Source: Rhizophagus irregularis
Lineage: Eukaryota > Glomeromycota > Glomeromycetes > Glomerales > Glomeraceae
Direction of reading: 5' to 3'
Assembly: GCF_026210795.1 (NCBI RefSeq)
Contig: NC_089448.1
Coordinates: 744,001-808,000, forward strand
DNA: 64,000 nucleotides
Under the pieces are notes generated by a model. It worked only from the letters and a program-made list of their open reading frames with translations, searched no databases and was not told the origin of the DNA. The position numbers and the translations under genes were made by a program. Shown in pieces: positions 20,925 through 34,232 of this stretch (position 1 is its first letter; each line of letters begins with the position of its first letter).

Positions 20925-23900
20925 ATGAATGAAGCCAATTTCGTAGAAGTCGGTGGTGCAGATAGAGAAAAAGATGATATCAATTATATTACAACTGAAA
21001 TAAATGAAGACGTATCCGTAAAAGTCGGTGGTGCAGATAGCGAAAAAGATGATAACAGTAAACCTATTACAACTGAAATGAATGAAAACGTATCCGTAAA
21101 AGTCGATAGCAAAAAAGATGATATCAACTATAAGCCACCACATAACGGTAAACCTATTTCTAAGATAGGAATATCACCAGAAGAAAAGTACCTTGTTACC
21201 TATAGTCCAGATGATAAATCAATTTTCGGTTGGAGTATCGATAAAGGCGAACTTAATCCAGACAATTACCGTTATAAAGCTTTTATTGTTGCTAATCCAG
21301 TAGTCATTTACCGCAATATAAACAAAATATATGTATCCGATGATAAGAAACTTGCATATATTTACAAAAGAATTAACCGTTATCATTTAGGTAAATGACA
21401 ATTATTAAATTATTTATTTATTATAGTAACTAATGTTTTGTAAATTTTAATAGAAATAATCGATATGAACAATAATAACAAAATTAAACTAGATTTGGAT
21501 CACGATGAAATTGAAGTATCATATAAATATTGCACCTTTAATTTAAAAAGGGAATTTATTTTGTGTGGTAAAGTTCTTAATGATAATTATAGATACATGA
21601 ATATTATTTTTATTTACTCCACACAAACATGGACATGTAAAAGAATGTACGAGATACCTAAAGAATTTAAATTTATTAGTGTATCTAAATATAGTAAACT
21701 TTATTTATTATCTTCAAATAATCATATTTATGAATGGAATCTTCTTACTGAAAAAAGTGCAAAGATGTTTAGTTGCGATGAGGTAAAGTAAAATTATTTA
21801 AATTATTTAAATATACTGTATTATGAATTATAATTAACAATTATTCATTTTGCACTTAAAGCCAGGATTAATCAGAATTTCTAGCAATGAAAAGTTTGTT
21901 TGTCTAAAAATCAAGGATAAAATTATTATTTACTCGATTGAATTAGAAATTCCTATTATTACTTTACAGACGGGGGCAGTTGAAATTCAAGAGAAGACTA
22001 AAGAACAAACCAACGTTCGGACCTCTGGTTTTATTAGTTTATCGGATATTTTGCGTCCTTTTTTAAATAATGGAATCTATGATTCAATTATGACATATTA
22101 TCAGGAAGACTGTAAAACCGAAAGTTTATCAAAAATAGTTCAAGATACCAAATCAACCGAATACATAATTGGGACTCTAAATGGTTTTATTCTAGATGGG
22201 GATATACTGAATATTAAATTTAAAGTTCTTGTTGATAAGCTTGAACGCTTAAATGTTCATTCATTTAGTCTATATGCTGATGATATAAATGATGAAAATC
22301 TTCAAAAGACGTATTCTTTTAATAATGACAAATGGGAAATAAATCGTTCCACCGAAGAAATCGAAATTAAGTTTTTAAAAAATAATGAATCGAGAAGAAT
22401 TAAACGGTTTAACCGTTATTTAGCAATGAGATATATGATATTCAAAAACAATGATATTTTACTTGTATTAAATGATTATGAAAATCTTAATCAAGATTTA
22501 GTACGTGTTTTCATTTTTCATTTTAATGAAAACAATAATAAAACTTCTTTAAACTATTTTCATTCTGAAGATAAAGAATTTTCAATATCTCCTTTACCTT
22601 TACAAAATGATAAAAATTTTAAACAGTGCAATGAATGGATTTTAAATAATAAGGAAAGTCTTTTGAAATATGGAGTTGAATTATTCTCATTTGCAATCAG
22701 AGAACGTAATTTCAAATTAATAGATGAAATTTATAAGAAATGTATATTTTATTTTAATGAAGATTTACAAAATAATAAGACTTTTTTAGGTATTATTAGT
22801 ATTACAATGCCATTATTGAATGAGTATTATCCGGAGTTTATTTTAAAATATTCATTAGAGACAAATATGATTACAGATTCTCAGTTTTATAATATAGAAA
22901 ATAACTTACATCTTTATTCAAAAAATCTTCAATTAATTGATTTAACTCGATCTATTTTATGGTCAAAATACAATTTGAAAACGGAATTGTATAATGATAT
23001 ATTTTGGGTTTATTTATTTTGTTTTATTATTTTTTTAACTCTTCCTATTTTACCCATTTTGTTTTTTATAATTTATTTATTATTAAAGTATCATTTTATT
23101 AATTATATTAAAATTAGTAATACATTACCTGGCCTATACGTTAAATTATATTTTTATGTTACTAAAAAGGTTTCAAAATATATACATACATCAACAATTA
23201 CATCAACAATTAATTTTATGATTCCTTACATTAAATTTGTTAATTATCCAAAAGATTATAATTGGTGGGAATTAATTAAACCTCAACCAAGTCCTTTTGT
23301 TAAAACAGTAAATGAAAATATTTATAAAACATGGAATGGAGAGGCATTAATTAATTTTAAATGGAATACCTATGGAAAATATTACTATGCAGTAATTTGG
23401 ATTTCATTTATGGTTTTACTTAGTTGTTTTACTATTGCGGCAACAGTTCCTCAACAATATATTGACAAAAATATTCAAAATCAACTTTTTATTGTTTCAA
23501 TAATATTTGGATTTATTCATTTGAGTTTTGAAATTCGTCAATTTATTTATTCACCTAAAAAATGGATTCGTGATTTTTGGAATATATTTGGTATGTTCGT
23601 ATGTAAAATTTTTGTTTAAATAAATAAATAACTGCTAAATATTAATATTATTTATCATATTATTTAATATAGATTTAATTTCATACTTACTTCCAATAAT
23701 CACTTCTTTTAAATGGCTTCAAACAAATGATATGAACGATCATCATATAATTCAATTACTTTCTTTTTCATGTCTATTTTTAGATATAAAATTTTTGTTA
23801 TTTTTTAGAGCATTTGAATCTTTTGGTATATATTTTGAAATAATTATTAATGTTGCAAAACAGATCATTTATTTTTTAGTACTCTTATTTATTATTATAA

Positions 23901-24834
23901 TAAGTTTTGCACACGCATTTTATATTTTATTATTACCAAGATCTGATTATTCATTTGATCAATATACAAGCAATAATGATCCTAATAATCCTTGGAATAT
24001 AGCTCTCACTTTTAATCAAGTATTTAATGATGGGACTATGAATTCATTTTTTATTCAAAAACCGGATGAAAATACAAATATGTTTATAGATTTTAGAACT
24101 TCACTTTTAGCAATGTATAATTTCCTAACAGGTAAGTTACAATATTTGAATTTTCAATTTTAAATACATTTAGTTAACTTTTTTAATCAAATATATTAGG
24201 TGATTCAAGTGCATTATCCAATTGGCCATTTTTAAATAATCAATCACTTGTAATATTAATTGTCTTGTTTTCACTCTTGGTTGTTGTATATCTTATGAAT
24301 TTGTTTATCGGATTACTCAATATGGCAATTAATAAAGATGATGATAGGGTCTCATATTTAAAGCAGAAGGCTGAGGTATTTATTAATCTAATATAACTAT
24401 CATTCCATTTTTTATAAAAGTGTTTTAAATTTCTCTTTTCCTTATAGATTTTAGCAGAAATCGAGTTATTTTACCTATTGCCAAATCAGAGACGTTGGAA
24501 TTCATGGTTTCCCGAAGTAATGTGTGTATATTTTTCTTTTATATATAAAAAAAAAAACCTTTTTGCTAAATGCTAATACTCCAAATAATTTGTTTTATTA
24601 AGATATTATTATGCTAATGTCGATAAGGCTCGTGAAGAAATTAAAAGATTGATTAAAAATGGTGAATGGACAGATTCATTTCCGGAAATGAGGAAGAATT
24701 TATTTGAAAAACTTGATATACCAGATAATGTTGAGAAGATTGATAAAATCGACGCCGATTTACAGAAAGTGTTAAAAATACTTAATAGTGCAGGGTTGAC
24801 AAATAATTTATTATCACGTGATTCCACTACATGA
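20925..24834 (+). CDS. Ion-channel protein (TRP-like ion transport domain), 1154 aa
   Basis: Seven exons: 20925-21390, 21454-21782, 21862-23590, 23673-24131, 24200-24375, 24448-24521 and 24603-24834. All introns are GT-AG with consistent phases and the frame closes (3465 nt). Residues 1-70 contain three acidic repeats around 'VGGADxEKDD'. Residues about 75-340 are beta-rich with WD40-like touches ('KIGISPEEKYLVTYSPD', 'IYEWNLLTEKS'). About 645-680 is hydrophobic. From about 773 to 1040 there are six or so membrane segments ('YYAVIWISFMVLLS', 'LFIVSIIFGFIHLSF', 'IIYFLVLLFIIIISF', 'SLVILIVLFSLLVVVYL'), with a pore-like stretch (around 'NPWNIALTFNQVF') before the last. The C-terminus is a charged coiled coil. 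This order (cytosolic sensor domain, S1-S6, pore between the last two) fits TRP-type cation channels. Ion selectivity cannot be read. Confidence 0.85.
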
Positions 24835-25689
24835 TAATTTCTTGTAAGGTGATACAAATACATTCATATAAAAATTGGCCAATAGTTACGTTTATGCTTA
24901 GTATCATATGATAAACGGGCCGAATGTAAAATTCAGACTTTTTTCAATTTTTTTTATCAAATTAAAAAGTTCGGATGGTGGGTTTTCTCTGAAAGAGAAC
25001 GATTCCTTTCAGGAATTTCGGATTCAGTTTATACCTTAACTGATATATCATGAGTACAAAGAAAAGGAAGAAGCTATTTCCTTGAAAGCGTGATATCTAT
25101 CTTTATTATCTCATTACAATTTTATTTTTCTATAAAATGGTGACCTTAATCCTTTATCCGTTAAATGTTTTTCGTAAAAAAAAATAACGATTTAACTTTT
25201 TGTACTTGTGTTATTCCTTATTTTAAGGCATTGATTTATTTTCTGCCGATGGTCTAATTTTTTTTTTCCAGCGTGTTTTTTAAAGTGGCGCTTCTTGTTT
25301 TAAGCATGCATTTTCTTGTATTTAACTTTCTTTTCCAGCGAGTCGTCTGAGTTCCGAAGTTGACATATTAAACATCTCGGATTTTAAGGACGCTTGAGGA
25401 CTTTCAATTGTCATTTGTTCAATTAATTCTGTCTAAATAAGAGTTTATTTTAAAAATTATAAAAAATAAAAGCAATTTATTGTCTATTTCTTTACTAATC
25501 GTATCAGTACAGTCGCCTGGTATATCAGTATATCTAGAGTAATCTAGTGTATCTAAATCTTTTCCATGGAAATACAAGTCTTTTAATATAAAAAATATCA
25601 GATTCCTTGGTAAAAGCGTTTATCACGTATAAGAGAATGTAGATTACAAGAATTGGCTTCCCAGATTTTACCAAACCATTTTGTCACAA
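24835..25689. other. Spacer after the channel gene
   Basis: 3' flank of the channel gene, AT-rich, with no convincing ORF, RNA gene or repeat. Confidence 0.5.
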
Positions 25690-26075
25690 AATTCGCTATT
25701 ATTTTTTTGTAAAAAAAAAATATTATCCGTCTTTAAATCATGATGAACTAAATTCTTGTTATGGATATATTCAATAAAATGCCTCATCAGTTTTACCTAT
25801 AATAATGTTTTTAATCAAAACACGTATATTCAATCATTATGAAACATAGACAGCTTGAAATTATTGACATTCTATGAAATATTTTGGCGTTAAAATGGAA
25901 ATTGATCGTTCTACTAAAAAATGATTTAGAGTAGTTCCATTTGAATAAAAAGCGTTAATTCTGAAGGAGTAAGATCCGTTCAGTCACTTTCAAGATTCTG
26001 TATCTAGGAAGTAAAATGTTTTATAACGTTTGGATGTTCAAGATTAGCAAGAGCTTGGGATTCCTTGGAAATATA
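25690..26075 (-). pseudogene. Protein-kinase relic
   Basis: On the minus strand, a segment read from about 26070 gives 'ESQALANLEHPNVIKHF', which resembles kinase subdomains III-IV (helix C Glu and the 'HPNVI' turn). A second segment around 25780-25690 gives 'HNKNLVHHDLKTDNIF', the catalytic loop of subdomain VIb (normally HRDLKxxN; the Arg is His here). Between them the frame is interrupted by stops, and no glycine loop or DFG could be secured. This is a degraded Ser/Thr kinase fragment; the family resembles NEK/TKL-type kinases only loosely. Confidence 0.5.
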
Positions 26076-26425
26076 AAACTTAACATGTTAATATATTCGC
26101 TAACATATTTCTGATGCTGATTTTTTTAATAGTATAAGTTTTATTATCAAACAAATGCGTTGCCTTATATAATTAAACATAAACTTATAACTACAAAACC
26201 TTTCACACAAAAGAGATTAATTGTTTTTAAAAAAAGCTTATTCCAACAGACTCCCGTATGATCTCCTAACTTGTAGATGCCTACATATTTAATAACTCTA
26301 GCTCCTACAAGATTTGAGTTGTACGAAGAAAACGAATTTCGAATTAAGTTTGGAAATGCGAATATCATGAAGATAATAAATTAATTAATATAATTTACAC
26401 ATTCTAATACATTCTAATACAGACA

Positions 26426-26810
26426 ATATAGAGTCACCGAACCTGTATATACCGAAAACTCGTTATACTTACTGAACCAAGATTTCCAGAACCGATTTTT
26501 TTATAGTTAATTACACTGGTTATAACAAATCTTTATAATAAAATGCTATATACTGTATGTGGAACAGGCGAACAGCCCAGTTATATTAATCATATATTTT
26601 CTATAAAGAACGGTCACGTGACCAAATAGTTAATTCGGCCAGATTTATAGTGCTGGCCGGCGTTTTGTCACACAAAATTATAATTCTGGCCGGCATTAAT
26701 ATTTGGCCCGAATTGCCAAGCTGAAAAACTAAGTTCTGTATATTATATACCGAATTCACTCTATATTGAACCAAACCTTCTGTTCGTTATATCCAGTGGC
26801 GACTGTATAT
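26426..26810. mobile_element. TIR element of about 385 bp, Tc1/pogo-like ends
   Basis: The left end reads 'ATATAGAGTCACCGAACC' and the reverse complement of the right end 'ATATACAGTCGCCACTGG', continuing into matching 'ATA(T/A)ACGAA'-like sequence. Ends of the type CAGTxGxx...ATAACGAA are typical of Tc1/mariner-pogo-type elements. The centre (26628-26705) has a nested inverted repeat with GGCCGG cores. It is non-coding, so a non-autonomous MITE-like copy. Confidence 0.5.
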
Positions 26811-29800
26811 TTATTTTTAACATGCTTCTTTTCGTATAAGTAATGCTTGTTCGTTTGAGAACATATCTTTATTCCATATATGATAACCTAATCAGTATCT
26901 TGTTCCATTCATAATGACGAGAAAAATAGTTAAATGATAAAATGTAAAAGGAGAATATAATATAATGTTCTTTTTAAATTTTAATGATATATTATTAAAC
27001 ATTAATATTTTTTCGTTATTAGAAAGCTCCATATTTTTTTAATACATTCGATCAAGAATGTAAGTTCAAGCTGTTCCTTTTCCTCACTAGAATTAAATCA
27101 AAAAGACATAAAACCCTTAACAGGCGCACCAACGAAACCTAGAAGAATTCTTAGGAAAAGTTACACCATCTATTCAAAAAAGGAAAACTAATCAAATTCG
27201 TAAAGCCAAACGTTGATGTATAAATGTATACTATTAATTTTCTTGCACCTTTTTTTTTTGTTAAAAATTATTCATTTTTTATTTGATATAATAAAAAGAA
27301 ATGAAATTTAATATTGTTTCAAATACTTCTCATACTAATCAATTTCCTTACTTCAAATACTTTTCAATTTCCTATTCCTATGATTATTTCTATCCAAATT
27401 TCACACCTTACTTATATAATTCTTACCTTATATGATTCACCTTCTACATATACAAATACTTCTTTAAATGGTTCATATCTTCTTTGCATAATACTGTACA
27501 CATCCTTCTACAAATCCTCTTATACACCCTTCTTACCCTCCTTCTTACCCTCCTGCTTCATATAATACATATACAGTACACCCTCTCCTTTAAATAGTTT
27601 GTAAATACATCTTTATTAGAAAATATTAGTTTTCCTTTTAACGTTCTTAAAATACTTTTATAAAAGAATACGAATATACAATAAATGTAAAAAAAATTAA
27701 AGAAAATATACCACGTGAAAAGAATTAGAATTAAGTATCAAACGGTAAGAACCGAAATAAACCTCACAAAAAGAGGTTAACCAGCTTTTCTAATCTAATC
27801 TCCGTAACAATATCCTAAACTTAATTTAAAAATTTCTTTTTTTTAAAAAAATCAAAAAAAAAGAAAAAATGCATAAATTATGTGCCTTTTCACGCGTACT
27901 GTATAACGAGACGCAGGTCCATACAAGATCATCGTTTTTGGAAAATTCTTGACGGGATAATCACGTGGTCATATGGTACAGTATCTTAGAAAGAAGGAAA
28001 AGTAGGGACAGATATCAACTAAAAAAGATTAGCAAAAAATATCAATAAATGTAAATAAGACAATATGGAATTAGTTACGTCAAGTTTGTAATGGCGATCT
28101 TAGTAACGAAATGTTTAATGAACAAGGTGATTAAATTATCAGTGAAAGAGGAAGGCCTGACATGGTTTGGAAGACTAAAGAAGAAATAAATTAATTTCTC
28201 AAAAACTCCAATAAAAAGTTAAGATTTGAAAATAAAAAAATTAAGTCGTCAGAGAATAAGAATCATCAACACAATTCAAGTACAAAAATAACAAATAATA
28301 TAAAAAAGTTGTCGATACTCCTAGTAAAATAGAAGATATAAGAGAAAAGAACAAATTGCGAAATAATTAGTGAAAAATTTAGAAAACAAGCATGATGAGA
28401 ATATGGTGAAGATCCAGCAAAGAGAAAAGATCGAATGTGGATACAGCACATTTATTACTGACTAAAAAGAGAAATCAAATTTTAGAAAAAGTATGAATAG
28501 AATATACCTTTTTGGTCAATAATGATTTTTTTTTTATTCTAATATTGATAGACTTTTTATCCATCCTTTTAAATTAACATCATCCGTGAGAATCAAGAAA
28601 AAAAAAATTATTATTGTATTACTTATATCGTACGATACAGTCATTGATTATTTACCTGAATCCCATATCACACCAACTCATTTACAAAAACCAGGCCATA
28701 AAATAATTCATTCCCAATAAAGGAGTTAAAAGTATAAGGATTATCAATGATTGTATGGTTTAATCAATTCGTTAACTTTTCCTGTCTCAGCCAACTAATC
28801 CAGCAATTAAAATAAAGGATTTTTATAAAAGAATTTTTTAACTATAAATTACCACGCCAAAATTTCTGTCTGACAATAAAATTTTCAATTTAATCATTAA
28901 TCAATATAATTAAAAAATTATAATTTGCATGAATGACTTATAATTTTGTCATAGTTGATGAACTCCAATTTTATCTGTTTCAGAGAAGTAATTTTTGTTA
29001 GATCTGCGCTGCGCAAGAAGAGGTGGGGTGGCATTGCCAGGCTGGAGCAGATTTTTCAGAAAACAAATTCGATGTTAATCGATAAGTGATGTATTTAATT
29101 ATCGTTATGTAAATTATAGTTATTAGTATCAATCGTAGTAATTTCAAATGGTTAAGTTTACGCAAAAGCGTGAAACTATATTAAGTACGAAGTGGTTTTA
29201 TTGTTGTACATTGTCACGTTTCGGACGGACATCCGGACGTTCGTATCAGAATTAAATCGGACTAATGATGATAACAAGTCTGCGTGATAATTTGATTATT
29301 CCAACGGCCGGTGTCAAATCAGCCACTGATCACTTGTCAGAGTTATCTAATGCGGGCCACGGGCCAGAGATATGCAATTTCAGTCACATGTTCTCAAAAT
29401 TCGAAGTATGATCTTACATTGACATCATGTAATTAACACTTTTTTTCAAGAATACACTATAACTGATAAGTTTTATCAAAAAATAATAAAAAATTAAAAT
29501 TCTTCAAATAAGGTTTTGTAGCCAAAAAAAAATAAAAATAAAAATAAAAATATTCATCCATCATAATTTAATTAAAATATTTGAATTTCAGTGGTTTGTA
29601 TGAACTCAATTTATAGTGCTATTAAGACTAAAAACATATCGAATGTTAAGAAAAAGCAAAAATTATATTTTTTATATAATACAGTAATAAGAAAACTGTG
29701 GATAAATTAGTTTGGAAAAATAGTTGGTTTTTATTTCGGTATCACTGTTAACACCAATAAAATATTATTAATTAATGTTTCGAAGCAAAAATAAAAAAAA

Positions 29801-31379
29801 ATGAATTCAAATATAACAAATCAGCCTATTAAATACTGTATATATAATATAGACGCAAGTTTATAAACTGATTGGTATTTATAAATAATTAATGATGCAA
29901 TCTTTTCATATTTTATTTTTTAGATATCATATGAAAAATTAACACCCAAATAATAAATTTACCGTTGGCAGATTAAATTCAAAAAATCTGAGCACGTGAA
30001 TATTTTTAAATAAACTATAATTTAGCACAAATTTTTAAATTTTAATATTTTTTGCTGCGGTCAATTGAAATCTGTTATCGATACTGTCACTATCACGTGA
30101 CTTCGACTGACTATCATTGTCGATTAATAAAAGCATCTATTACAAAAAACTTGTTTTAAGAACTAAACATATAACTTACCAATTTTCCAAGTTGAATTCT
30201 TTCAATTAAACCAATTATTAATTTAAAGATGAAAAAAAAATCATACGTATATATAAAATTTACATTTTTTTTTCTCGCAAAAAAATCTGCAATTCAAATA
30301 TTTCCGAAATGGACATTTCAAAAAAAAAAAGTAAATAAAAAATTATAAAATGTCAAAAGAAACAAAAAAATAAAATTTAATAATTATATTAAAGGTTAAA
30401 AAAAAAAAAATAGGAGTATTTTATAAAAATTTTTAATCATGATCGTTAAATATTTATTTATCTATTTATTTAACATAAGACATTTCGTTACAAATGTTTC
30501 ATTTTTAATAAAAGATTATAAAAGACAAATTATTAAATTTATCACATGATCAAATGTCCGGAACGATCTGTTTTGTAGTATATTATAAATAAATTTGATA
30601 TTTGAATTGAATTTTATTGGGGAAATAATAGTACAGCGCTATTCACTTGTTTTACCTTGTACGGAAAATACTGAATTGCTCAAAAGGCATTCAAATGATA
30701 CGATTATTTTATTATTCATTCCTAAGGGATGAATTCGTTCAATAATTGTTTAGTAATTGTTTTAAGTTTTTTCGCAATTTGCTACTACAGAAATCAAATC
30801 TAACGATTAAAATAAAATATTTTCGTATAGAAAAGAATTTTCTACGCAAAAATTTCTATAAATCGATAAATTAACTTTTTCTTGAATTAATTTAATCACC
30901 AATCAAATACAAAATATGAATTGTCATAATAATATAAAAACAATATAAGGTCAGCCTTGATTAAATCAATTTTATAATAAAAACAATCTTTTTAGTAAAT
31001 ATACTGTATATCGATTAGCCTGAAATTATAGTAAAATTTATTGATATCAGGTGCTTTGTGCAACGTTTATTATAGAAAAATTCGCGATAATATTCAAATT
31101 CGCGTTTAAGAATTTTATTTTAAATAAATATTAATCATTTGTACTTGGTGTATTATTAAATAGTTGATTTTAATATTATTTGAATTTTCTCTTTTTTGAT
31201 TTAGACATTGTAAATATTTTTAAAGTATAAAATTTGATCCACTTTTTTAATGATTCTTTAACATCTGATTCCATGAATTGAATAGCTGCTATATCTACTT
31301 GTAAACGTCAATATTAAATAAATCTTCAACTGTAAGGCCTGGCCGATTTTAATTAATTTCGTTAATTCCTGCGTATAAT
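26811..31379. other. Long non-coding AT-rich region
   Basis: No gene supported over about 4.5 kb. 27310-27590 is Tyr/Pro/Ser-codon rich with a triple 'TCTTACCCTCC' repeat but no open frame. 28080-28480 has short coding-like bits on the plus strand broken by stops. 29010-29045 is a GC-rich island. 29340-29395 is a copy of the repeat at 17205-17262. Confidence 0.4.
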
Positions 31380-32502
31380 TCTAACCCATACTCTCAGCGA
31401 TTCTTTCAACTAGTTCACCCGCATGTTGATTTCTATGGGTGATTATTTTATGAAAACTCTCTAACTTTATCTCTTTATTACTTGACCGGCTGACCGGCTG
31501 AGCGGATCACACCTCTACTTCACTGCAATATTCTGGTTACTGTTGTTGTTGCGTCAGGCTATAAAATAATTAAGAAAATCAATAAAAAATTTATAATTTG
31601 ATTAACTTTTTATACTTTACATACCACTTCTAATATCTCGTCATTGTTGAGTTCGGCTGACTCCGATTGAGGCTTGCACGGATTGGTCGTCTAGATTAAA
31701 CTCGTATACAAAACATTGTTGGAAATTATATAATACCCTTGTATAAGGTGACATATTCAGGTAGCACAAGTTCAAATTGATTCGCTATTTTCTTCTTAAT
31801 TACATATGGGTCTAAAACTAGTATAAATTGCTTGACATTCTTTATTTGAAAACTAATTTCAGCTCCACTAAGCTTTTTTCTTTATTCCATTTTGACGTAA
31901 AAAAAAAAATTAATGATTCAGAGGCCGGGCTGCCGATGCTCAGTGTTTCTACGTCGCCTGTGACTGTGATGGTTTCCTAAGAAATATAAATAAATTTAGA
32001 ATTTAAATAGAAATTTTGATAATTACCAGGTCTGTCCCAGAAGATTTACTTATTATATTCTCGAAAAATTGAATCTCTACTATAAGTCACCTAAAGCCAT
32101 GGCACTAATATGACTGGATGCCTATTTCTTCTTTGACTAAGTTGAGATGGTGATTGATGATAGAGCTGATTATTGAGGTAGTGGCGACGATCGATATTGT
32201 TGTGGTTAAGAATTTTATCAGAACAATAGCTTAAGCGGTTCATGTTTAATTTTCTGCGCAATAGGAAAAACACAATAGTCACTTCAAATTTTCATAACCT
32301 GCGACCAGCGCATTCCACTTGGTTCGGCATTGTGTTGCCGTAACGTTAAGGTTATAATTATTATATATATGATTAGAGATGTACTGCCACAGAGTGCCCT
32401 GATTTTGAATGCGGGTCTCAATAAATCTGTCGTGATAATAATGACGATGTCTTATCAGGGCCTCTGTGGCATCCATCGGCCAAGAACGAAGGTTGTTGTT
32501 AT
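31380..32502 (-). pseudogene. Myb/SANT-like (trihelix-type) DNA-binding protein gene, disrupted
   Basis: An exon-like segment, 32502-32283 on the minus strand, encodes 'ATEALIRHRHYYHDRF', 'TLWQYISNHIYNNYNLNV' and 'TATQCRTKWNALVAGYENLK'. These are the three helices of a Myb/SANT-like domain (first helix W/L-rich, last 'xQCxxKWxxLxxxYxxL'). Immediately afterwards the frame meets TGA; the only donor/acceptor pair there would give a 29-nt intron, too short to be plausible. Further downstream on the same strand are coding-like pieces: a Gln/Ser/Arg-rich stretch (about 32250-32090), 'TGDVETLSIGSPASES' near 31940, and 'LESFHKIITHRNQHAGELV' near 31430. These fit the middle and C-terminal coiled coil of such proteins. 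Probably a decayed regulator or transposon-derived gene. Confidence 0.5.
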
Positions 32503-34232
32503 CTTGGTAATTTGTAGATTAGCTCTTCAAATACTGTATTGTAATGTATATAATGTATCAATGAACTTACATAAACTGAATCATGGTGTTTAGTTCTTTA
32601 TACTCTCTACTTAAAGTATGGTCGCGTCTATTGCATCTTTGAATTCTTTGATGCTTATATTACTACATAGTAGTTTACTAAAATTGGACTTATCGATTGG
32701 CTGGTTCGTTAACATCACTGCTTTTTAACAAGAATTTATTAGAATAAGCATCATGAGTATTCCACAATGGATTAAAGAAATACTTAGTTACTTACTTCTT
32801 TCGATGATTATAAACTAGTCTTTTTTTATTTCTTGATTCTATTGTTCGCGTTGAACTTCTTTAAATGGGAGAGTTGAACCAATCTTACGATAATTAGTTA
32901 CTTTGTCTGTCTGCAAAGTGACTTTCGGATCTATTTGGGTCCCACTTTTAAAAAAAAATACGGTCATGAGAAAAAAAAGAAATGTGCAAACGAATGAAAC
33001 AAAAATTTTCATCGATATTTCGATTTGTTAAATAATAAAAAATTTTTTTAAGGTATATTATGTACAGTATATAGTCGAAAATAATAATTTAAAAAACAAT
33101 ATTATTTGTTTTGTTTTTTTTTGAATTAATCATTTCTCTCATGGATTGCAGTTGCTATATTTTAATAATATGAATATATTTCAACAAATACGAATATTTT
33201 TTAGGAAATTATTATTAAACATATATTATGTACTATATATTTTTTTCAGTGAATCATTATTAAACAATCATAAACCAATAGTTAATAATGGATAAGGAGT
33301 AACTAAAAAAGCTATAAAAGTTTTTAAATTATATTTTTTTTTTCGCCTGAAACCTTGTTTTATTCAAGAATGACTTTAAATCGGTCGAATAATGGTTTAC
33401 TTGCGTGATTGTAGATAACCATCGATGGTAAAGAGATAACTTCAATGTAATTGTTTCAAAAAGAATATTTTGTCTTATATTGGAGGTGAAGAATGGATCC
33501 ACATAATAATCTGATTCGTTGTAGCAAACAATGGGGACGTTGCATATATAAATAAGTAAATCTTATTTTTATATAATTTAATCGAATGAAAAGAGAAATT
33601 AGTTGTTTAAATTTAATTTAGGAAAAGTTTCTTTGGTCGTCCCTATGGTAAACTGGTAAATTCATAAGAAAAAGATATGATTTATTAGTTAGCGAGGAAA
33701 CGGATTTCATGGCCCAGCCAAGCTATTTACTTACGGAGAGAACAAAAAGAGCTATTAACTCTGCTACAAAGTCCTTGAATAATTTATGTATATTCGACGT
33801 TATGCCATAAATATTTTATTGGCAATTTCATATATTATTCCCGCTCGTTTCGTATTTGGACGACAAAAGGTCAGAATCAACCTGATGTAAATAACGTCAC
33901 AAATATGTTATTTCGGCTTATTAAACCTATTAAACTAATGAAAGTATTGAATTCATTCTATTAAATATAACAAGATGTCAGCATGAAAAGAATATAACCA
34001 TACCAAATCGTTTTTTTATTACGTCACATCACGTCATCTCGAACACCTTGTATTGTTCTGTAAGAAAAATGGTGATAGTCATCATGTGAAAATGATTAAA
34101 AGTTAACTCTTAGTAATTTTTATTTATTTTACTACATATATATAAAATACATTAATTTTAAATACAAAATAACCCATAAAACATAATGCCCTTATTTAAA
34201 TTTATATATAATATACTATATCAGATATATTT
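32503..34232. other. Gene-free region
   Basis: AT-rich with scattered homopolymers. No ORF, RNA gene or clear repeat supported. 34080-34230 is the 3' flank of the zf-GRF gene. Confidence 0.45.

Noticed and set aside
27314-27590. Tyr/Pro-rich protein gene
   Set aside because: The SYPP-like codons are broken by stops in each frame and no exon model closes.
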